Below, piece by piece: positions 7,771-17,538 of a stretch of 64,000 bases of DNA. Under the pieces are notes generated by a model. The model had not been told where the DNA came from. It did not search any database and worked only from the letters and a program-made list of their open reading frames with translations. Source of the stretch: Mycolicibacter nonchromogenicus (lineage in GTDB: Bacteria; Actinomycetota; Actinomycetes; Mycobacteriales; Mycobacteriaceae); the NCBI RefSeq assembly GCF_002101775.1, contig NZ_LQPI01000040.1, positions 124,001 to 188,000 on the forward strand. The letters run 5' to 3'. Numbering within the stretch: the stretch's first letter is position 1; each line of letters opens with the position of its first letter. A program made the translations under genes and the position numbers.

Positions 7771-8723
7771 CCCCGCCCCTCGACGACATTCTCGACCGCG
7801 TCTATGTGGTGGCGCTGCCGATGCGCGTCAGGTTCCGCGGCATCACGGTGCGTGAGGTGGCGTTGATCGACGGCCCGGAAGGCTGGGGAGAGTTCGGCGC
7901 CTTCGGCGAGTACGAGGCGCCCGAGGCGGCGCACTGGCTGGCCGCTGCACTCGAGAGTGCCTACTGCGAACCGCCGCAACCCCGCCGCGACCGCATTCCG
8001 ATCAACGCGACCGTGCCGGCGGTCGAGGCAGAGCGGGTTCCCGAGGTGCTGGCGCGATTCCCCGGGGCCCGCACCGCCAAGGTCAAAGTCGCCGAACCGG
8101 GCCAGACCCTGGCCGACGACGTCGCCCGCGTGGAAGCCGTCCGCGCGCTCATCCCCACGGTGCGCGTCGATGCCAATGGCGGCTGGACACTCGACCAGGC
8201 GGTCGAGGCGGCCAAGGCGCTGGGCGCACTGGAATACTTGGAACAACCCTGCGCCACGGTCGCCGAACTCGCGGAGCTGCGCCGTCGCATCGATACGCCG
8301 GTGGCCGCTGATGAGAGCATCCGGAAAGCCGCCGACCCCCTGGCTGTCACAAAGGCCGGAGCCGCCGACATTGCGGTGCTGAAAGTCGCACCGCTGGGCG
8401 GTATTTCATCCCTGGTGACCATCGCAGATCAGATCGGCATTCCGGTGGTGGTCTCCAGCGCGATCGACTCAGCGGTCGGCATCGCCACCGGTCTGCGCGC
8501 AGCCGCCGCGCTGCCGGAACTGCAGCATGCCTGCGGGCTCGGCACCGGATCGCTGTTCGTCGACGACATCGCCGAAACACCGGCGCCAGAGGACGGATAC
8601 CTGCCGGTTGGGCCGGTCGCCCCGGATCCCGCCCGGTTGCACGCCCTGGCCGCCTCGCCGCAGCGGCGCAATTGGTGGATCGACCGGGTCCGGACCTGTC
8701 ACCGGCTGTTGGCCGATCGCTGA
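7767..8723 (+). CDS. menC: o-Succinylbenzoate synthase MenC
   Basis: A 318-residue enolase-superfamily dehydratase making o-succinylbenzoate from SHCHC. The order of motifs is right for the family: the catalytic Lys in TAKVKVAEPG, metal ligands in VDANGGWTL, LEYLEQPC and PVAADES, and the second catalytic Lys in AVLKVAPLGG. The C-terminal part VVVSSAIDSAVGIATGL is also typical. The start GTG at 7767 overlaps the amidohydrolase stop (GTGA). It follows the synteny of Rv0553, with an added upstream amidohydrolase. A strong palindrome follows its stop. Confidence 0.95.
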   Translation: MTPPLDDILDRVYVVALPMRVRFRGITVREVALIDGPEGWGEFGAFGEYEAPEAAHWLAAALESAYCEPPQPRRDRIPINATVPAVEAERVPEVLARFPGARTAKVKVAEPGQTLADDVARVEAVRALIPTVRVDANGGWTLDQAVEAAKALGALEYLEQPCATVAELAELRRRIDTPVAADESIRKAADPLAVTKAGAADIAVLKVAPLGGISSLVTIADQIGIPVVVSSAIDSAVGIATGLRAAAALPELQHACGLGTGSLFVDDIAETPAPEDGYLPVGPVAPDPARLHALAASPQRRNWWIDRVRTCHRLLADR

Positions 8724-8740
8724 CGGCTTCCGGCGTTCGT

Positions 8741-8796
8741 CGAGTGTGCGGATTGGTCGGCAGAAACGGCGAATCGCCGTTCAAATCGCACACTCG
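8741..8796. terminator. Nested palindrome between convergent genes (probable bidirectional terminator)
   Basis: The outer arms CGAGTGTGCGGATT (8741-8754) and AAATCGCACACTCG (8783-8796) are complementary with one mismatch. Inside them lies a second perfect hairpin, ACGGCG-AAT-CGCCGT (8766-8780). It sits between menC (+) and the convergent exported protein gene (-), the expected place for a shared terminator. There is no long U-tract, as is common for mycobacterial terminators. The outer arm starts CGAG like the arm of the palindrome at 14323-14380. Confidence 0.6.
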
Positions 8797-8814
8797 GCCA
8801 GATTCATCCGGCGC

Positions 8815-9504
8815 TCACACGCTGGGCAACCGCGCGTCGATCCCGTGGGCGATCGTGACAGCCTCATCGCTGACGTAGAGCTTGCAGGCCAGCACGTCGA
8901 TCGCGACGTTGTTGGTCACGCGCAGCGCCCGTTGACAAGACCAGCCCGCGCTGTCGTCCTGGTGTTGTGTCATCCACGCGGTGGAGTCGACGTCGGCGAC
9001 CCTGTCGAACGTCCAGGACGTGTCGGGGCGACCGTTCTTGGTGGTTGCGAATGTCCGCTCGCCGCAGGAACTCCACCCGCGGGCAGTGGCATCGAAGAAG
9101 CGACGGGCCGCATCGCGGGTGGCGAACACCGTGGCGGCCTGAATCACGAAGTGGTCTCCGGTGCGCTCGGTGAGGGTTTGGGTGAGGGTCGCAGTCCAGT
9201 CCGCACCGGCATACACCGACTTCTCCACGGGCATCCATGCCGCCAGGCAACTCGGGTCGGGAAACTGCCGACCCGAGTCGAACATCTGAGTCCGCGAGTC
9301 CTTCACCCGCAACCCGTGAGCGCCCATGATGTCGTTGACGGTCGTGGGTTTCAGCAGCAGTTCCGGCAGCATCGCGGCGGTCACGGGACGGGGGCCGTCC
9401 TGGTCGGCCGGTACCGCCACGCCGCCGGTCGCCCGTACACAGTCCGCCAGGACGGCGGCGGCCAGCACGAGAGTGCAGGCCAACCCGACGCTGCGTATTC
9501 GCAT
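8815..9504 (-). CDS. Exported PknH-like sensor-domain protein, possible lipoprotein
   Basis: A 229-residue secreted protein. Residues 1-22 form a signal peptide (MRIRSVGLACTLVLAAAVLADC). The Cys at the end could be a lipobox Cys, but LADC has Asp at -1 and is a poor match. The mature part resembles the extracellular PknH sensor-like domain common in mycobacterial lipoproteins, with regularly spaced Cys residues (SCLAAW, SSCGERT, WSCQRAL, LACKLYV) likely forming two disulfides. The domain is thought to bind ligands at the cell envelope; the ligand is unknown. It is convergent with menC and divergent from the hydrolase at 9577, leaving 72 bp for both promoters. Confidence 0.7.
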   Translation of the reverse strand: MRIRSVGLACTLVLAAAVLADCVRATGGVAVPADQDGPRPVTAAMLPELLLKPTTVNDIMGAHGLRVKDSRTQMFDSGRQFPDPSCLAAWMPVEKSVYAGADWTATLTQTLTERTGDHFVIQAATVFATRDAARRFFDATARGWSSCGERTFATTKNGRPDTSWTFDRVADVDSTAWMTQHQDDSAGWSCQRALRVTNNVAIDVLACKLYVSDEAVTIAHGIDARLPSV

Positions 9505-9576
9505 CACCGTCCCCCCAGCTGCGCAGTTGCGATGCTGCCACCATAAAGCGTCGAACGGTCGCGTACCTTCACTCTG

Positions 9577-10407
9577 GTGACCAACCTCGCCTACGACGAC
9601 CGTAATCAGGATGGGGAGCCGGTTCTGTTCATTGCCGGGCGTGGCGGCGCCGGCCGCGGCTGGCACCTGCACCAGGTGCGCGAATTCCAACTCGCCAGGT
9701 ACCGCCCGATCACCTTCGATAATCGCGGCATCGGTGCCACCGAGAACGCCTCGGGTTTCACCACCGAAACCATGGTGGCCGACACCGCCCAGCTCATCGA
9801 ATCGCTGAACGTCGGCCCGGTCCGGATCGTCGCGGTATCGATGGGGTCGTTCATCGCTCAGGAATTGATGTTGGCCCGGCCCGAGTTGGTGAAATCCGCC
9901 GTCCTGATGGCTACCCGTGGCCGCCACGACCGCGCCCGCGAGTTTTTTTATCGGGCTGAGGCCAAGCTCGCCGAGTCAGGCGTTCAACTGCCCGCCGAAT
10001 ACGAGGCCAAAGTGCGTCTGCTGGAGAGTTTTTCGCCCAAGACGCTCAGCGATGACGCGGCGATCAAGGACTGGATCGCGATGTTCACCATGTGGCCGGT
10101 CAAGAACACCCCGGGCCTGCGCTGCCAGCTCGACGTGGCGCCGTTGACCAACCGGCTGCCGGCGTACGCCAACATCACCCAGCCGGTGCTGGTGATCGGA
10201 TTCGGCGACGACGTCGTGACCCCGGCGCACCTGAGCCGAGAGGTTGCCGAGGCGATCCCGGGCGCGCGCTACCTGGAGATCCCGGACGCGGGCCACCTCG
10301 GTTTCATCGAGAAGCCCGACCAGGTCAACAAGGCGGCGTTGGAGTTCCTCGCCGAGGTCGACGGCAGGCCCTTCCGCTGGGCGGCTTCGCCCGCGGCGCA
10401 CGACTAA
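9577..10407 (+). CDS. bpoC: Alpha/beta hydrolase, BpoC-like (Rv0554); MenH candidate
   Basis: A 276-residue alpha/beta hydrolase. It shows the oxyanion region [13 protein letters not shown], the nucleophile elbow VSMGSF, the acid region [11 protein letters not shown] and the catalytic His in DAGHLGF. It closely follows the pattern of M. tuberculosis BpoC, annotated as a non-haem peroxidase although such proteins are usually hydrolases. Because it sits 10 bp before menD and after menC, it may provide the MenH (SHCHC synthase) lyase activity that no other gene here supplies; this is inference from context. The start is GTG at 9577. Confidence 0.85.
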   Translation: MTNLAYDDRNQDGEPVLFIAGRGGAGRGWHLHQVREFQLARYRPITFDNRGIGATENASGFTTETMVADTAQLIESLNVGPVRIVAVSMGSFIAQELMLARPELVKSAVLMATRGRHDRAREFFYRAEAKLAESGVQLPAEYEAKVRLLESFSPKTLSDDAAIKDWIAMFTMWPVKNTPGLRCQLDVAPLTNRLPAYANITQPVLVIGFGDDVVTPAHLSREVAEAIPGARYLEIPDAGHLGFIEKPDQVNKAALEFLAEVDGRPFRWAASPAAHD

Positions 10408-10417
10408 CCTGGGACCA

Positions 10418-12070
10418 ATGACCAACCCCTCGACGGCACAGGCCCGCATCGTCGTCGACGAGCTGATCCGGGGCGGTGTCCGCGACGTGGTGCTGTGCCC
10501 GGGATCGCGCAACGCGCCGCTGGCCTTCGCGCTGCACGATGCCGACCGTAGCGGCCGGTTGCGCCTGCATGTGCGCATCGACGAGCGCACCGCCGGATAT
10601 CTGGCTATCGGGCTGGCAGTCAGCGCCGGCGCCCCGGTGTGTGTGGCGATGACCTCTGGCACCGCGGTGGCAAACCTGGGGCCGGCGGTGGTCGAAGCCA
10701 ACTACGCGCGCGTGCCGCTGATCGTGCTGAGCGCCAACCGTCCCTACGAGCTGCTGGGTACCGGTGCCAACCAGACCATGGAGCAGCTCGGCTACTTCGG
10801 CACCCAGGTGCGCGCCGCCATCAGCCTGGGGCTGGCCGAGGACGCCCCCGAGCGGATGGATGCCCTCAATGCCACCTGGCGTTCGGCGGTCTGCCGGGTT
10901 TTGGTTGCTGCCACCGGATCTCGGACCGCCAATGCTGGTCCGGTGCAGTTCGACATTCCGCTGCGCGAGCCACTGGTGCCCGACGCCGACGACACCGGAG
11001 CGCTGCCCCAGGGCCGGCCCCACGGCCGGCCCTGGACACTGACCCCGCCGGTGCACTTCGACCAGCCTCTGGACATCGACCTGTCGCCGGACACCGTGGT
11101 GATCGCCGGGCACGGCGCCGGACCTCATCCCAACCTTGCGGGCCTGCCCACCGTCGCCGAGCCAACTGCCCCGATACCGGCGAATCCCCTGCACCCGCTG
11201 GCACTGGCGCTGTTGCGCCCACAGCAGGTGATCATGGCCGGCCGGCCAACCCTGCATCGCCCGGTGTCGACTCTGCTGGCCGACCCGAGCGTGCCGGTGT
11301 ACGCGCTGACCACCGGGCCCCGCTGGCCGGACGTGTCGGGCAACTCGCAGGCCACCGGAACCCGTGCCGTCACCTCCGGGGCGCCGGATCCGGCCTGGCT
11401 GCGCCGCTGTGCGGAGCTGAATGCCCAGGCGGGAGCCGCGGTCCGTGCGCAACTGGCGGCGCATCCGCTGACCACCGGCCTGCATGTGGCCGCGGCCGTG
11501 GTCGACGCGCTGCGCCCCGGGGATCAGTTGGTGCTGGGCGCCTCGAATCCGGTGCGCGACGCCGCGCTGGTGGGGCTGGGCAACGCCAAGGACGCCCGAG
11601 GCGTCACGGTGCGATCCAATCGCGGGGTTGCCGGTATCGACGGCACGGTGTCCACCGCGATCGGCGCCGCGCTGGCGCACGAGCAGCAGAACCCCGCCGC
11701 GCGCACCATCGCGCTGATCGGGGACCTGACCTTCGTCCACGACAGCTCCGGTCTGCTGATCGGGCCCACCGAGCCACGGCCGCAGGAGCTGACGATCGTG
11801 GTCTCCAACGACAACGGCGGTGGCATCTTCGAGCTGCTGGAGCAAGGAGATCCACGGTTCGCCGACGTCTCCTCGCGCATCTTCGGCACCCCGCATGACG
11901 TCAACATCGCTGCGTTGTGCCGGGCGTATCACGTCGAATTCCAGCAGGTCGAGGCCGACGACTTGGCCGATGCGCTCGACGAGCCAGCGGGTGGGGTGCG
12001 GGTGCTCGAGGTCAAAGCCGATCGCTCATCGTTGCGGACACTGCACGCCGCGATCAAGGCCGCATTGTGA
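10418..12070 (+). CDS. menD: SEPHCHC synthase MenD (ThDP-dependent)
   Basis: A 550-residue thiamine-diphosphate enzyme joining isochorismate and 2-oxoglutarate, the first committed step of menaquinone synthesis. Motifs include [15 protein letters not shown] at the N-terminus, the Glu-containing [14 protein letters not shown], the SANRPYEL segment, and in the C-terminal domain the ThDP/Mg site [13 protein letters not shown] with [15 protein letters not shown] choose ATG 10418 because it directly precedes the conserved [15 protein letters not shown]; the open frame extends further upstream only through the bpoC 3' end. The stop overlaps the next gene by 4 bp. Length matches Rv0555 (554 residues). 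Confidence 0.97.
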   Translation: MTNPSTAQARIVVDELIRGGVRDVVLCPGSRNAPLAFALHDADRSGRLRLHVRIDERTAGYLAIGLAVSAGAPVCVAMTSGTAVANLGPAVVEANYARVPLIVLSANRPYELLGTGANQTMEQLGYFGTQVRAAISLGLAEDAPERMDALNATWRSAVCRVLVAATGSRTANAGPVQFDIPLREPLVPDADDTGALPQGRPHGRPWTLTPPVHFDQPLDIDLSPDTVVIAGHGAGPHPNLAGLPTVAEPTAPIPANPLHPLALALLRPQQVIMAGRPTLHRPVSTLLADPSVPVYALTTGPRWPDVSGNSQATGTRAVTSGAPDPAWLRRCAELNAQAGAAVRAQLAAHPLTTGLHVAAAVVDALRPGDQLVLGASNPVRDAALVGLGNAKDARGVTVRSNRGVAGIDGTVSTAIGAALAHEQQNPAARTIALIGDLTFVHDSSGLLIGPTEPRPQELTIVVSNDNGGGIFELLEQGDPRFADVSSRIFGTPHDVNIAALCRAYHVEFQQVEADDLADALDEPAGGVRVLEVKADRSSLRTLHAAIKAAL

Positions 12071-12597
12071 GACTGCCCGATTACCGGTCCAACAGGGCCT
12101 ATCGAAAGTTGAAGCCGCTGCTGCGCAGCCTGATTCGCGGCAATGACGCACTGGGGCGTGACACCTGGGCCGCGCGGATACTGCGATGGGCGCGCACCGC
12201 GGTGGTGATCCTGGTCTCATTGGTGACCTTGCAGTCGGTGCTGCTGGTGGCGGGGGCGTGGCGCAACGACATCACCATCGAACGCGACATGGGGGTGGCC
12301 GAGGCAGAGGTGCTCAATGCAGGGTTTCGGCGCTCCACCATCGAGTTCGTCACGCCGGAGCGGATCACCTATCGCCCCGAACTCGGCGTGCTCTACCCCT
12401 CTGAATTGGCAACGGGGATGCGCATTTACGTCGAATACGACAAGTCCGATCCGGACCTGGTACGGGTCCAGCACCGCACCGCGGTCCTGGCCGTCATCCC
12501 AGCCGGATCCGTCGCGGTCATCGCGTGGCTGATCGGGATCGCAGCTTTGCTGGGATGCAATGTCGCCGAACGACGGTGGGCCAGAGCCCAGTCGTAA
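12067..12597 (+). CDS. DUF3592-type membrane protein (Rv0556-like)
   Basis: A 176-residue membrane protein. A first hydrophobic segment lies around residues 42-60 ([20 protein letters not shown]) and a second around 143-163 ([20 protein letters not shown]). The roughly 80-residue extracytoplasmic part between them includes [15 protein letters not shown] and [19 protein letters not shown], the DUF3592 pattern. The GTG start at 12067 overlaps the menD stop, so it is translationally coupled. Rv0556 has the same position. Function is unknown; conserved coupling to menD suggests a role around the membrane quinone pool but nothing in the sequence shows it. Confidence 0.82.
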   Translation: MRLPDYRSNRAYRKLKPLLRSLIRGNDALGRDTWAARILRWARTAVVILVSLVTLQSVLLVAGAWRNDITIERDMGVAEAEVLNAGFRRSTIEFVTPERITYRPELGVLYPSELATGMRIYVEYDKSDPDLVRVQHRTAVLAVIPAGSVAVIAWLIGIAALLGCNVAERRWARAQS

Positions 12598-12728
12598 TGC
12601 GGTGTTCGCCTGGGCCACCGGTCTGCGAATTTTGCCCGAGCGCCGACGTGCTGCTTGTTAGGCTGCTGCGGATTTCGTGCTGCTCGTCCAGCGCGAAACG
12701 ACGGCCCTAACCGGTGAGGAGTAGCTCA

Positions 12729-12926
12729 ATGATCGGTCGCGCTGTGGTGTTGGCAGGCCTTTGCGCGCTGGGAGCGGGATTCACACCCCTTCCCGTTGCT
12801 GCTGCGGAGCCGTACTACAAGAACTGCGCTGAGGCCCGCGAGGCCGGTGCGGCGCCCATCTACGAGGGCGAGCCCGGCTACCGCAAAGGTCTGGATCGCG
12901 ACGGGGACGGAATCGCCTGCGAATAA
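12729..12926 (+). CDS. Small secreted Excalibur-domain protein
   Basis: A 65-residue protein with an N-terminal signal peptide (MIGRAVVLAGLCALGAG, cleavage after AAA) followed by one Excalibur domain. The domain shows YYKNCAEAREAGAAPIYEGEPGY and ends in DRDGDGIACE; the DxDxDG loop is a calcium-binding motif and the two Cys probably pair. I start at ATG 12729 because GAGGAG lies 8 bp upstream; an in-frame GTG at 12714 would put hydrophilic residues before the signal peptide. Such proteins are exported by actinobacteria and often sit on cell-wall enzymes. The 131 bp upstream (12598-12728) hold no gene. Confidence 0.85.
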   Translation: MIGRAVVLAGLCALGAGFTPLPVAAAEPYYKNCAEAREAGAAPIYEGEPGYRKGLDRDGDGIACE

Positions 12927-12932
12927 ACGGGG

Positions 12933-13577
12933 CTAGCGCTCCTGCACCAGCCGGTCGAGCCAGCCGGCCTCGTCGGTGTCCACCACGGTTCTGGTCGTCG
13001 GGTCGTAGACCGTCGGAGTGCCGGGGTGCTCCGGGTTCGCCGCCAGCAGCTGTACCCGGTTGAACGCGTTCAGCGATGTGGCGTCGACGACCTGTTGCCC
13101 GGAGGCGATCCGATCCACCACGTGAGCGGGCAGGCCGCTCTCGCGCGCCGTGGTCGCGACGTCCTCCGCGCTGGGTGTGCCGCCCTTGCGGTACAGGTTG
13201 GTCACGAACGCTTGGTAGGCCTCGGCCGAGGTGGCCGGGTCGGACGCTGCCATCAGCGCGTTGCCGACGCGTGCCGAGGTGTCGTTGTGGCGGCGGGCAT
13301 CCAGAAACGTCATCCAGCGGTAGGTCACCGCGACGTCGCCGGCGCTCAGGTGCCGGCTCAGCTCGTCGCTGGAGGCCGCCTCGAACTTCGCGCACTCTGA
13401 GCACTGCGGGTCGCAGAAGATCTCCAGCTGCACCGGGGCGGAAGCCGTTCCGACCACGACCCCGTAGTGGTCGGCACTCCACGCCGTGCCGGGCGCTTCG
13501 GGGTCGGCTGCTGCCGGCCCCGCCAACGCCGTGCCGAATACCACCAGTGCTGCCAATGTGCCCAGCCAAGACCGCAT
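12933..13577 (-). CDS. Secreted DsbA-like thioredoxin-fold protein
   Basis: A 214-residue exported oxidoreductase-like protein. Residues 1-27 form a signal peptide ending PAAADPEAP. The thioredoxin-fold core has [17 protein letters not shown]: the CSEC pair is the likely CxxC redox site and the preceding Cys is extra. The cis-Pro loop is GTPTVYD. It resembles the DSBA-like thioredoxin family found as secreted proteins in mycobacteria. I start at ATG 13577, which gives a clean signal peptide; a longer frame reaches 13637 but overlaps menG. It is divergent from menG with only 37 bp between starts. M. tuberculosis has mgtA in this interval instead. Confidence 0.82.
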   Translation of the reverse strand: MRSWLGTLAALVVFGTALAGPAAADPEAPGTAWSADHYGVVVGTASAPVQLEIFCDPQCSECAKFEAASSDELSRHLSAGDVAVTYRWMTFLDARRHNDTSARVGNALMAASDPATSAEAYQAFVTNLYRKGGTPSAEDVATTARESGLPAHVVDRIASGQQVVDATSLNAFNRVQLLAANPEHPGTPTVYDPTTRTVVDTDEAGWLDRLVQER

Positions 13578-13614
13578 TCCAGCAACCTTAGCCGAGGCGG
13601 GTACCGTCGACCGG

Positions 13615-14304
13615 GTGAGCCGCGCCAGCCTGGACAAAGACCCGCACGCGGTGGCGTCGATGTTCGACGGCGTCGCCCGGCGCTACGACCTGACCAACAC
13701 CGTGCTGTCGCTGGGTCGAGACCGGTCCTGGCGTAAGGCCACCCGCAAAGCGCTCGAGCTGCAGCCGGGGGAGAAGGTCCTCGACCTGGCCGCTGGCACT
13801 GCGGTCTCGACGGTGGAGTTGGCTCGCTCGGGGGCCTGGTGTGTAGCCGCGGACTTCTCGGTGGGGATGCTGACCGCCGGTGCCGGCCGGCCCGTGCCCA
13901 AAGTCGCCGGGGATGCCACCAAGCTGCCCTTCGGCGACGAGGTGTTCGACGCGGTCACGATCAGCTTCGGGTTGCGCAATGTCGTCGATCACTCCGCGGG
14001 CCTGCGGGAGATGGCCCGGGTGACCCGGCCCGGAGGCCGCCTGGTGGTGTGCGAGTTCTCCACCCCGACCGTGCCGGTGTTCGCCACCGTCTACAAGGAG
14101 TACCTGATGCGGGCGCTGCCGGCGGTGGCGCGTGCGGTGTCGTCGAACCCGGAGGCCTACGTCTACCTCGCCGAATCGATCCGCGCCTGGCCGGATCAGG
14201 CCGCGCTCGCCGAGCAGATCGGTGCATCGGGCTGGTCGGAGGTGAGTTGGCGCAATCTCACCGGGGGCATCGTCGCGCTGCACTCGGCCCGCAAGCCGCA
14301 ATAG
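13615..14304 (+). CDS. menG: Demethylmenaquinone methyltransferase MenG/UbiE
   Basis: A 229-residue SAM-dependent C-methyltransferase completing the menaquinone headgroup. Recognisable parts are the N-terminal [18 protein letters not shown], motif [27 protein letters not shown], the UbiE signature [18 protein letters not shown] and [16 protein letters not shown] start at GTG 13615 because homologues begin just before [14 protein letters not shown]. It corresponds to Rv0558 and is followed by a 26-bp-arm palindrome that probably ends transcription. Confidence 0.95.
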   Translation: MSRASLDKDPHAVASMFDGVARRYDLTNTVLSLGRDRSWRKATRKALELQPGEKVLDLAAGTAVSTVELARSGAWCVAADFSVGMLTAGAGRPVPKVAGDATKLPFGDEVFDAVTISFGLRNVVDHSAGLREMARVTRPGGRLVVCEFSTPTVPVFATVYKEYLMRALPAVARAVSSNPEAYVYLAESIRAWPDQAALAEQIGASGWSEVSWRNLTGGIVALHSARKPQ

Positions 14305-14322
14305 CCCCCAGCGCCACTCCCG

Positions 14323-14380
14323 CGAGCAGACGCGAAAGCCCCCTTTTTGGCGTGAAAAAGGGGGCTTTCGCGTCTGCTCG
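14323..14380. terminator. Perfect 26-bp-arm palindrome after menG (probable terminator/dispersed palindromic element)
   Basis: The left arm at 14323-14348 and right arm at 14355-14380 are exact reverse complements over all 26 bp, with loop GGCGTG. The arms run from CGAGCAGACGCGAAAG into a run of C then T. On the + strand the left arm ends in five T and on the - strand the right arm does likewise, so it can terminate from both sides. It lies between convergent genes (menG and the methyltransferase). Its length and perfection exceed an ordinary terminator. Confidence 0.75.
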
Positions 14381-14423
14381 GCGGAGGTGCGGTGCCTGGG
14401 TGGGAGCGGAGGTGTGGTGCCGC

Positions 14424-15156
<733 letters not shown>

Positions 15157-15197
15157 TGCCTAATCGTGCTTACGCGCAGCCCCCGCCGCCAGGAGAA

Positions 15198-16427
15198 CTA
15201 GGAGAACGGGCGGCGGCGGTCGGCCAACCGGGACATCCGCCCCCCGCCGCGCCAGATCCGCGCCACCAGATCCGCATCGTCGTCGGTGACCAGGTTGGCC
15301 ATCACGCGCACCGCCACCCGCATCAGCGCCGTCGAACGCATCGCCAGCGGGCCGGTGGCCGGCAGGAACCGCGGGAACGTCAGCAGCAGCGCCAGTCGCC
15401 GTGCCACCGAGAATCCGCGCGCGTAGTGAGCGGCCAGCAACTCCGGCCAGACCTGCGTCAGGTCGGCGGTGCCCGCATTCTCCAGCAGTTCGACGGCTAG
15501 TCGCCCGGTCTCCAGGCCGTAGTCGATGCCCTCGCCGTTGAGCGGGTTGACACAGGCCGCGGCGTCGCCGATCAGCATCCAGTTGGGCCCGGCGACGCCC
15601 GAGACCGCCCCGCCCATCGGCAGCAGCGCGCTGGCCGGCGCACGCACCGGGCCCTCGAAGCCCCACTCCTCGCGACGCAGGTCGGCGTAGTAGGACATCA
15701 GTGGCCGCAGCGCCACGTCGGCGGGCCGTTTGACCGTGGCCAGCGCGCCGACTCCGATGTTCACCTCGCCGTTGCCCAGCGGGAAGATCCAGCCGTAGCC
15801 CGGCAGCACCTCGCCCTCAGGCGAGCGCAGTTCCAGATGCGACGTCAGCCAGGGTTCATCGCTGCGCGGCGAGGCCAGGTAGCCGCGCGCGGCCACCCCG
15901 TAAACCGTCTCCTGGTGCCACTGGCGGCCCAGCACGCGGCCCAGCGTGGAGCGGGCCCCGTCGGCGACGATCAGCGTCTTCGCGCTGATCTCCGTGCCGT
16001 CGGCCAGCACCACCGCGCGCACCCGACCCGCCGAATCATGGTGCACCCCGACAGCTTTGACGCCCAACAACATCCGGGCACCGGATTCCTCGGCGACCTT
16101 GCGGATGCGTTCGTCGAGTTCGGTACGCGGTACCGCGCTGCTGGTCGAGGGGAACGAGCGCCCGGGCCATTCCACTTCGACGTCGCCGCCGAAGCCGGAC
16201 ATTCGCAGACCCCGATGCCGGATATGACTGTCCAGCCACTCACCCAGGCCCAGCAATTCCAGTTGTTCGACCGCTCGTGGGGTCAAGCCGTCGCCGCACG
16301 GCTTGTCTCGCGGGAAGACGGCCGAATCGACCACCAGCACGTCGCGACCCGCCCGCGCGGCCCAGGCGGCGGCTGCCGACCCTGCCGGTCCTGCACCGAC
16401 CACCACCACATCAGCCTGCGAATTCAC
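15198..16427 (-). CDS. menJ: Menaquinone beta-isoprene reductase MenJ (geranylgeranyl reductase family)
   Basis: A 409-residue FAD-dependent oxidoreductase expected to reduce one isoprene unit of menaquinone-9 to MK-9(II-H2). It has the FAD dinucleotide motif VVVVGAGPAGSAAAAWAARAG at residues 7-27, DKPCGDGLTPRAVEQLEL, typical of geranylgeranyl reductases, and LIGDAAACVNPLNGEGIDYGLETGR, the second flavin motif. I start at GTG 16427, immediately before NSQADVVVVGAG, giving a length near that of Rv0561c (408). It is divergent from grcC1 with only 21 bp between the starts, so both genes must have overlapping or leaderless promoters. A C-terminal helical tail ends RMSRLADRRRPFS. Confidence 0.93.
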   Translation of the reverse strand: MNSQADVVVVGAGPAGSAAAAWAARAGRDVLVVDSAVFPRDKPCGDGLTPRAVEQLELLGLGEWLDSHIRHRGLRMSGFGGDVEVEWPGRSFPSTSSAVPRTELDERIRKVAEESGARMLLGVKAVGVHHDSAGRVRAVVLADGTEISAKTLIVADGARSTLGRVLGRQWHQETVYGVAARGYLASPRSDEPWLTSHLELRSPEGEVLPGYGWIFPLGNGEVNIGVGALATVKRPADVALRPLMSYYADLRREEWGFEGPVRAPASALLPMGGAVSGVAGPNWMLIGDAAACVNPLNGEGIDYGLETGRLAVELLENAGTADLTQVWPELLAAHYARGFSVARRLALLLTFPRFLPATGPLAMRSTALMRVAVRVMANLVTDDDADLVARIWRGGGRMSRLADRRRPFS

Positions 16428-16448
16428 ACTGACCAGTATGTTGGAGCC

Positions 16449-17465
16449 GTGAGGACACCGGCGAACGTGGTGGCGGGGTTGGATTTCGGCGGCTTGGGAG
16501 ATCCGGGTTTCGCCGACCGAGTGCGTGCCGGTGTGGCCCGCATCGAAGAGCTCATGGACACCGAGTTGCGCGGCGGAGACGCCCTGATGACCGAGGCCGT
16601 GACTCACCTGTTCGACGCCGGAGGAAAGCGGTTCCGCCCGCTGTTCACGGTGCTGTCCGCCCAGCTGGGGCCGGAGCCGGACGCCTGGCAGGTGACGGTG
16701 GCCGGCTCGGTGATCGAGCTGGTGCACCTGGCCACGCTGTACCACGACGACGTGATGGATGAGGCGCAGATCCGCCGCGGTGCGCCCAGCGCCAATGCGC
16801 GGTGGGGCAACAACATCGCGATCCTGGCCGGTGACTATCTGTTCGCCACCGCCTCACGCCTGGTGTCGCGGCTGGGCCCGGACGCGGTGCGGATCATCGC
16901 CGAGACCTTCGCCCAGCTGGTGACCGGACAGATGCGCGAGACCCGCGGGGCGGCCGACGGCGTGGACTCGATAGAGCACTACCTCAAGGTCGTCTACGAG
17001 AAGACGGCCTGTCTGATCTCGGCGTCGGGCCGCTTCGGTGCGACGTTCTCCGGTGCCGACGACGACCAGATCGAGCGGCTGGCCCGATTGGGTGGGATCG
17101 TGGGCACCGCCTTCCAGATCTCCGACGACATCATCGACATCGATTCCGACCCCGATGAGTCCGGCAAGTTGCCGGGCACGGATCTGCGCGAGGGTGTGCA
17201 CACGCTGCCGGTGCTCTACGCGCTGCAGGAGACGGGTGCCGACGCCGAGCGACTGCGTGTGCTGCTGGCCGGCCCGGTGACCGAGGACGCGGTCGTCGAA
17301 GAGGCGCTGGGACTGTTGCGGGCATCGGCCGGCATGGCCAAGGCCAAGCAGACGGTCATCGACTATGCCGCGCAGGCCCGCGCGGAGCTGGCCGCGCTGC
17401 CGGACTGTGTCGGACGGGCGGCGTTGGCCAGCCTGGTCGACTACACCGTAAATCGGCACGGCTGA
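16449..17465 (+). CDS. grcC1: Long-chain trans-polyprenyl diphosphate synthase GrcC1
   Basis: A 338-residue prenyltransferase elongating isoprenyl diphosphate chains, probably for the menaquinone tail. The two Asp-rich magnesium motifs are present: [14 protein letters not shown] (first DDxxD) and [13 protein letters not shown] (second). GGKRFRPLF precedes the first, as in the family. I start at GTG 16449; the frame extends upstream only over menJ. Residues just before the first Asp motif ([10 protein letters not shown]) are small, which fits a long-chain product, but chain length cannot be fixed by eye. Synteny matches Rv0562. Confidence 0.93.
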   Translation: MRTPANVVAGLDFGGLGDPGFADRVRAGVARIEELMDTELRGGDALMTEAVTHLFDAGGKRFRPLFTVLSAQLGPEPDAWQVTVAGSVIELVHLATLYHDDVMDEAQIRRGAPSANARWGNNIAILAGDYLFATASRLVSRLGPDAVRIIAETFAQLVTGQMRETRGAADGVDSIEHYLKVVYEKTACLISASGRFGATFSGADDDQIERLARLGGIVGTAFQISDDIIDIDSDPDESGKLPGTDLREGVHTLPVLYALQETGADAERLRVLLAGPVTEDAVVEEALGLLRASAGMAKAKQTVIDYAAQARAELAALPDCVGRAALASLVDYTVNRHG

Positions 17466-17538
17466 CCACAATTGCGGAACTCGTGCGGCCGCAGCGGCGT
17501 TTAATGAGCACGATGGTCGGTCTCCAAGGAGGAAGTCG

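Noticed and set aside
10325..11932. A 535-codon minus-strand frame opposite menD.
   Set aside because: menD is certain on the plus strand and the frame lacks any family motif.
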